This document shows positions 61,482 to 64,000 of a DNA stretch of 64,000 bases, piece by piece. The stretch covers positions 78,253,396-78,317,395 of the forward strand of contig NC_087065.1 in NCBI RefSeq assembly GCF_963678635.1, read 5' to 3'. The translations under genes and the position numbers were made by a program. Positions within the stretch are counted from its first letter, which is position 1, and each line of letters starts with the position of its first letter. The notes beneath the pieces are model-generated. The model was not told where the DNA came from. It saw only the letters and a program-made list of their open reading frames with translations, and did not search any database. This stretch comes from Symsagittifera roscoffensis. Its lineage: Eukaryota; Xenacoelomorpha; Acoela; Convolutidae.

Positions 61482-64000
61482 TATTGCAGATGTAGTGTTT
61501 GTTACACTTTCAGTCCTCTTTAGCCAACCACAGTAGTAATTTTTGGTGTAATGTATTGCAGGCGTAGTGTTTGTTACACTTTCAGTCCTCTTTTTCCAAC
61601 CACAGTAGTTCATTTTAGTGTAACGTATAACAGGCGTAGTGTTTGTTACACTTTCAGTCCTCTTTTCCCAACCACAGTAGTATATTTTAGTGTAAATAAT
61701 TGCAGGCGTAGTAATTGTTACACTGTCAGTCCTCTTTTTCCAACCACAGTAGTACATTTTAGTGTAAAGTATTGCAGGCGTATTGTTTGTTACACTGTCA
61801 GTCCTCTTTTCCCAACCACAGTAGTACATTTTAGAGTAAAGTATTTCAGGCGTAGTGTTTGTTACACTGTCAGTCCTCTTTTCCCAACCACAGTAGAACA
61901 TTTTAGTGTAATGTATTGCAGGCGTAATGATTGTTACACTGTCAGTCCTCTTTACCCAACCACAGTAGTACAATTTAGTGTAAATTATTGCAGGCGTAGT
62001 CTTTGTTACACGGTCAGTCCTCTTTTTCCAACCACAGTAGTATATTTTAGTGTAAATAATTGCAGGCGTAGTAATTGTTACACTGTCAGTCCTCTTTTTC
62101 CAACCACAGTAGTACATTTTAGTGTAAAGTATTGCAGGCGTATTGTTTGTTACACTGTCAGTCCTCTTTTCCCAACCACAGTAGTACATTTTAGTGTAAC
62201 GTATAACAGGCGTAGTGTTTGTTACACTTTCAGTCCTCTTTTCCCAACCACAGTAGTATATTTTAGTGTAAATAATTGCAGGCGTAGTAATTGTTACACT
62301 GTCAGTCCTCTTTTTCCAACCACAGTAGTACATTTTAGTGTAAAGTATTGCAGGCGTATTGTTTGTTACACTGTCAGTCCTCTTTTCCCAACCACAGTAG
62401 TACATTTTAGAGTAAAGTATTTCAGGCGTAGTGTTTGTTACACTGTCAGTCCTCTTTTCCCAACCACAGTAGAACATTTTAGTGTAATGTATTGCAGGCG
62501 TAATGATTGTTACACTGTCAGTCCTCTTTTCCCAACCATAGTAGTACAATTTAGTGTAAATTATTGCAGGCGTAGTCTTTGTTACACGGTCAGTCCTCTT
62601 TTTCCAACCACAGTAGTACATTTTAGTGTAACGTATTGCAGGTGCAGTGTTTGTTACACTGTCAGTCCTCTTTTCCCAATCACACTAGTACTTTTTAATG
62701 TAAAGTTTTGCAGGCGTAGTGTTTGTTACACGGTCAGTCCACTTTTCCCAACCACAGTCGTACAATTTACTGGAACGTATTGCAGGCGTAGTGCTTGTTA
62801 CACTGTTATTCCTCTTTTGCCAACCACAGTAATATAGTGTAATGTAAAGTATTGCAGACGTATTGTTTGTTACATTGTCAATTCTCTTTTTCCAAGCACA
62901 GTAATTCATTTTAGTGTAAAGTTTTGCAGGCGTAGTGTTTGTTACAATGTCAGTCCTCTTTTCCCAACCACAGTAGTAAGTACATTTTGTGTAATGTATT
63001 GCAGGTGTAGTGTTTGTAACACGGTCAGTCCTCCTTTTCCAACCACATTAGTACTTTTTAGTATAAGGTATTGCAGGCGTAATGTTTGTTACACTGTCAG
63101 TCCTCTTTTCCCAACCACAGTAGTACATTTTAGTGTAACTTATTGCAGGCGTAGTGTTTGTTACACGGTCACTCCTCTTTTCCCAACCACAGTAGTACAA
63201 TTTAGTGTAACGTATTGCAGGCGTAGTGTTTGTTACAATGTCGGTCCTCTTTTCCCAACCACAGTAGTACAATTTAGTGTAACGAATTGCAGGCGTAGTG
63301 TTTGTTACAAAGTCGGTCCTCTTTTCCCAACCACAGTAGTACATTTTAGTGTAACGTATTGCATTCGTAATGTTTCTTACACTGTCACTCCTCTTTTCCC
63401 AACCACAGTAGTACATTTTAGTGTAACGTATTGCAGGCGTAGTGTCTGTTACACTGTCAGTCCTCTTTTTCCAACAACAGTAGTACATTTTAGTATAACG
63501 TATTGCAGGCGTAGTGTTTGTTACACGGTCAGTCCTCTTTTTCCAACCACAGTAGTACAATTTAATGTAATGTATTGCAGGCGTAGTGTTTGTTACAATG
63601 TCGCTCCTTTTTTCCCAACCACAGTAGTACATTTTAGTGTAACGTATTGCATTCGTAATGTTTGTTACACTGTCACTCCTCTTTTCTCAACCACAGTAGC
63701 ACATTTTAGTATAACGTATTGCAGGCGTAGTGTTTGTTACACGGTCAGTCCTCTCTTCCCAACCACAGTAGTACAATTTAGTGCAACGTATTGCAGGCGT
63801 AGTGTTTGTTACACGGTCAGTCCTCTTTTCCCAACCACAGTAGTACAATTTAGTGTAACGTTTTGCAGGCGTAGTGTTTGTTACAATATCGGTCCTCTTT
63901 TCCCAACCACAGTAGTACTTTTTAGTGTAACGTATTGCATTCGTAATGTTTGTTACACTCTCACTCCTCTTTTCCCAACCACAGTAGTTCATTTTAGTGT
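61482..64000. repeat. Satellite B tandem array 3, continues beyond the window
   Basis: About 35 monomers of 72 bp. A 576-bp (8-monomer) duplication is marked by TAACGTATAACAGG at 61621 and 62197. A subtype with GTGTAAATAATTGC recurs 360 and 216 bp apart. Apparent frames of 398 codons (minus, 61425-62621) and 428 codons (plus, 61551-62837) overlap on opposite strands and are 24-codon repeat effects. Monomers after about 62.8 kb are more varied (TTGCATTCGTAATG, CACTCCTC), including a longer unit with GTAAGTACATT near 62975. Confidence 0.95.

Larger units (their letters stand above)
58053..61900. repeat. ~1923-bp composite repeat: spacer plus short satellite B array
   Basis: Spacer 2 plus array 2 (58053-59977) is repeated as spacer 3 plus the start of array 3. 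Offsets are 1923 bp at AGCGCG, 1923 bp at both MITE ends, and 1926 bp at the array start. The spacer and the array therefore form one composite unit within which the number of 72-bp monomers changes from copy to copy. Confidence 0.85.

Noticed and set aside
50462-63992. Minus-strand open frames in satellite B (repeat MYYCGWEKRTDSVTN...)
   Set aside because: Interrupted by stops in the common TCTCAACC and ATTAGTAC subtypes and overlapping the open plus frame; explained by the 72-bp period.
1-64000. Telomeric repeats
   Set aside because: No TTAGGG-type or similar short telomeric array is present on either strand.

Overview
This window is repetitive, non-coding eukaryotic DNA. No convincing protein-coding gene can be supported. 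The AT-rich composition, long tandem arrays, homopolymer and ATT runs, and a hAT-type non-autonomous transposon whose ends read CAGGGGCGGAT suggest a metazoan, possibly a marine invertebrate such as a cnidarian. That taxonomic guess is inference only.

Layout. (1) Positions 1-48752 are one continuous array of 'satellite A', in two interleaved monomer forms: a long form of about 97-101 bp and a short 78-bp form. The short form lacks about 20 bp of the long one. The forms alternate in blocks, and the blocks are copied as higher-order units of 599, 701, 801, 1147, 1439, 1465, about 1470 and 2935 bp. A block of about 4 kb also recurs some 28.3-28.5 kb away. (2) Positions 48753-49058 are non-repetitive sequence, followed by a 200-N assembly gap (49059-49258). 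(3) After the gap a different system begins: arrays of an unrelated 72-bp 'satellite B' (50578-58052, 59556-59977, 61482-64000, the last running off the window). These are separated by nearly identical spacers of about 1.5 kb. A third spacer copy, cut by the gap, precedes the first array. Each spacer carries the same hAT-like MITE (446 bp where complete, 8-bp target duplication CTAGCATC), an ATT-rich microsatellite, a tRNA-like B-box followed by a T-run, and a 70-codon open frame.

The many open frames come mainly from monomers whose length is a multiple of three (78 bp = 26 codons, 72 bp = 24 codons) with one stop-free frame. In satellite A they run on the minus strand and the ones checked begin at GTG or similar, not ATG. 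In satellite B they occur on both strands. The longest is 1367 codons on the plus strand, exactly 57 monomers, and a 1-bp deletion throws it out of frame. I do not call these genes, but the satellite B plus frame deserves a formal test.

The points of most interest are the composite spacer-plus-array unit of satellite B, the nested higher-order structure of satellite A with diagnostic junction monomers, and helically spaced TAAT motifs in the short satellite A monomer. Because of the gap, adjacency of the two systems on the chromosome is not proven by this sequence.
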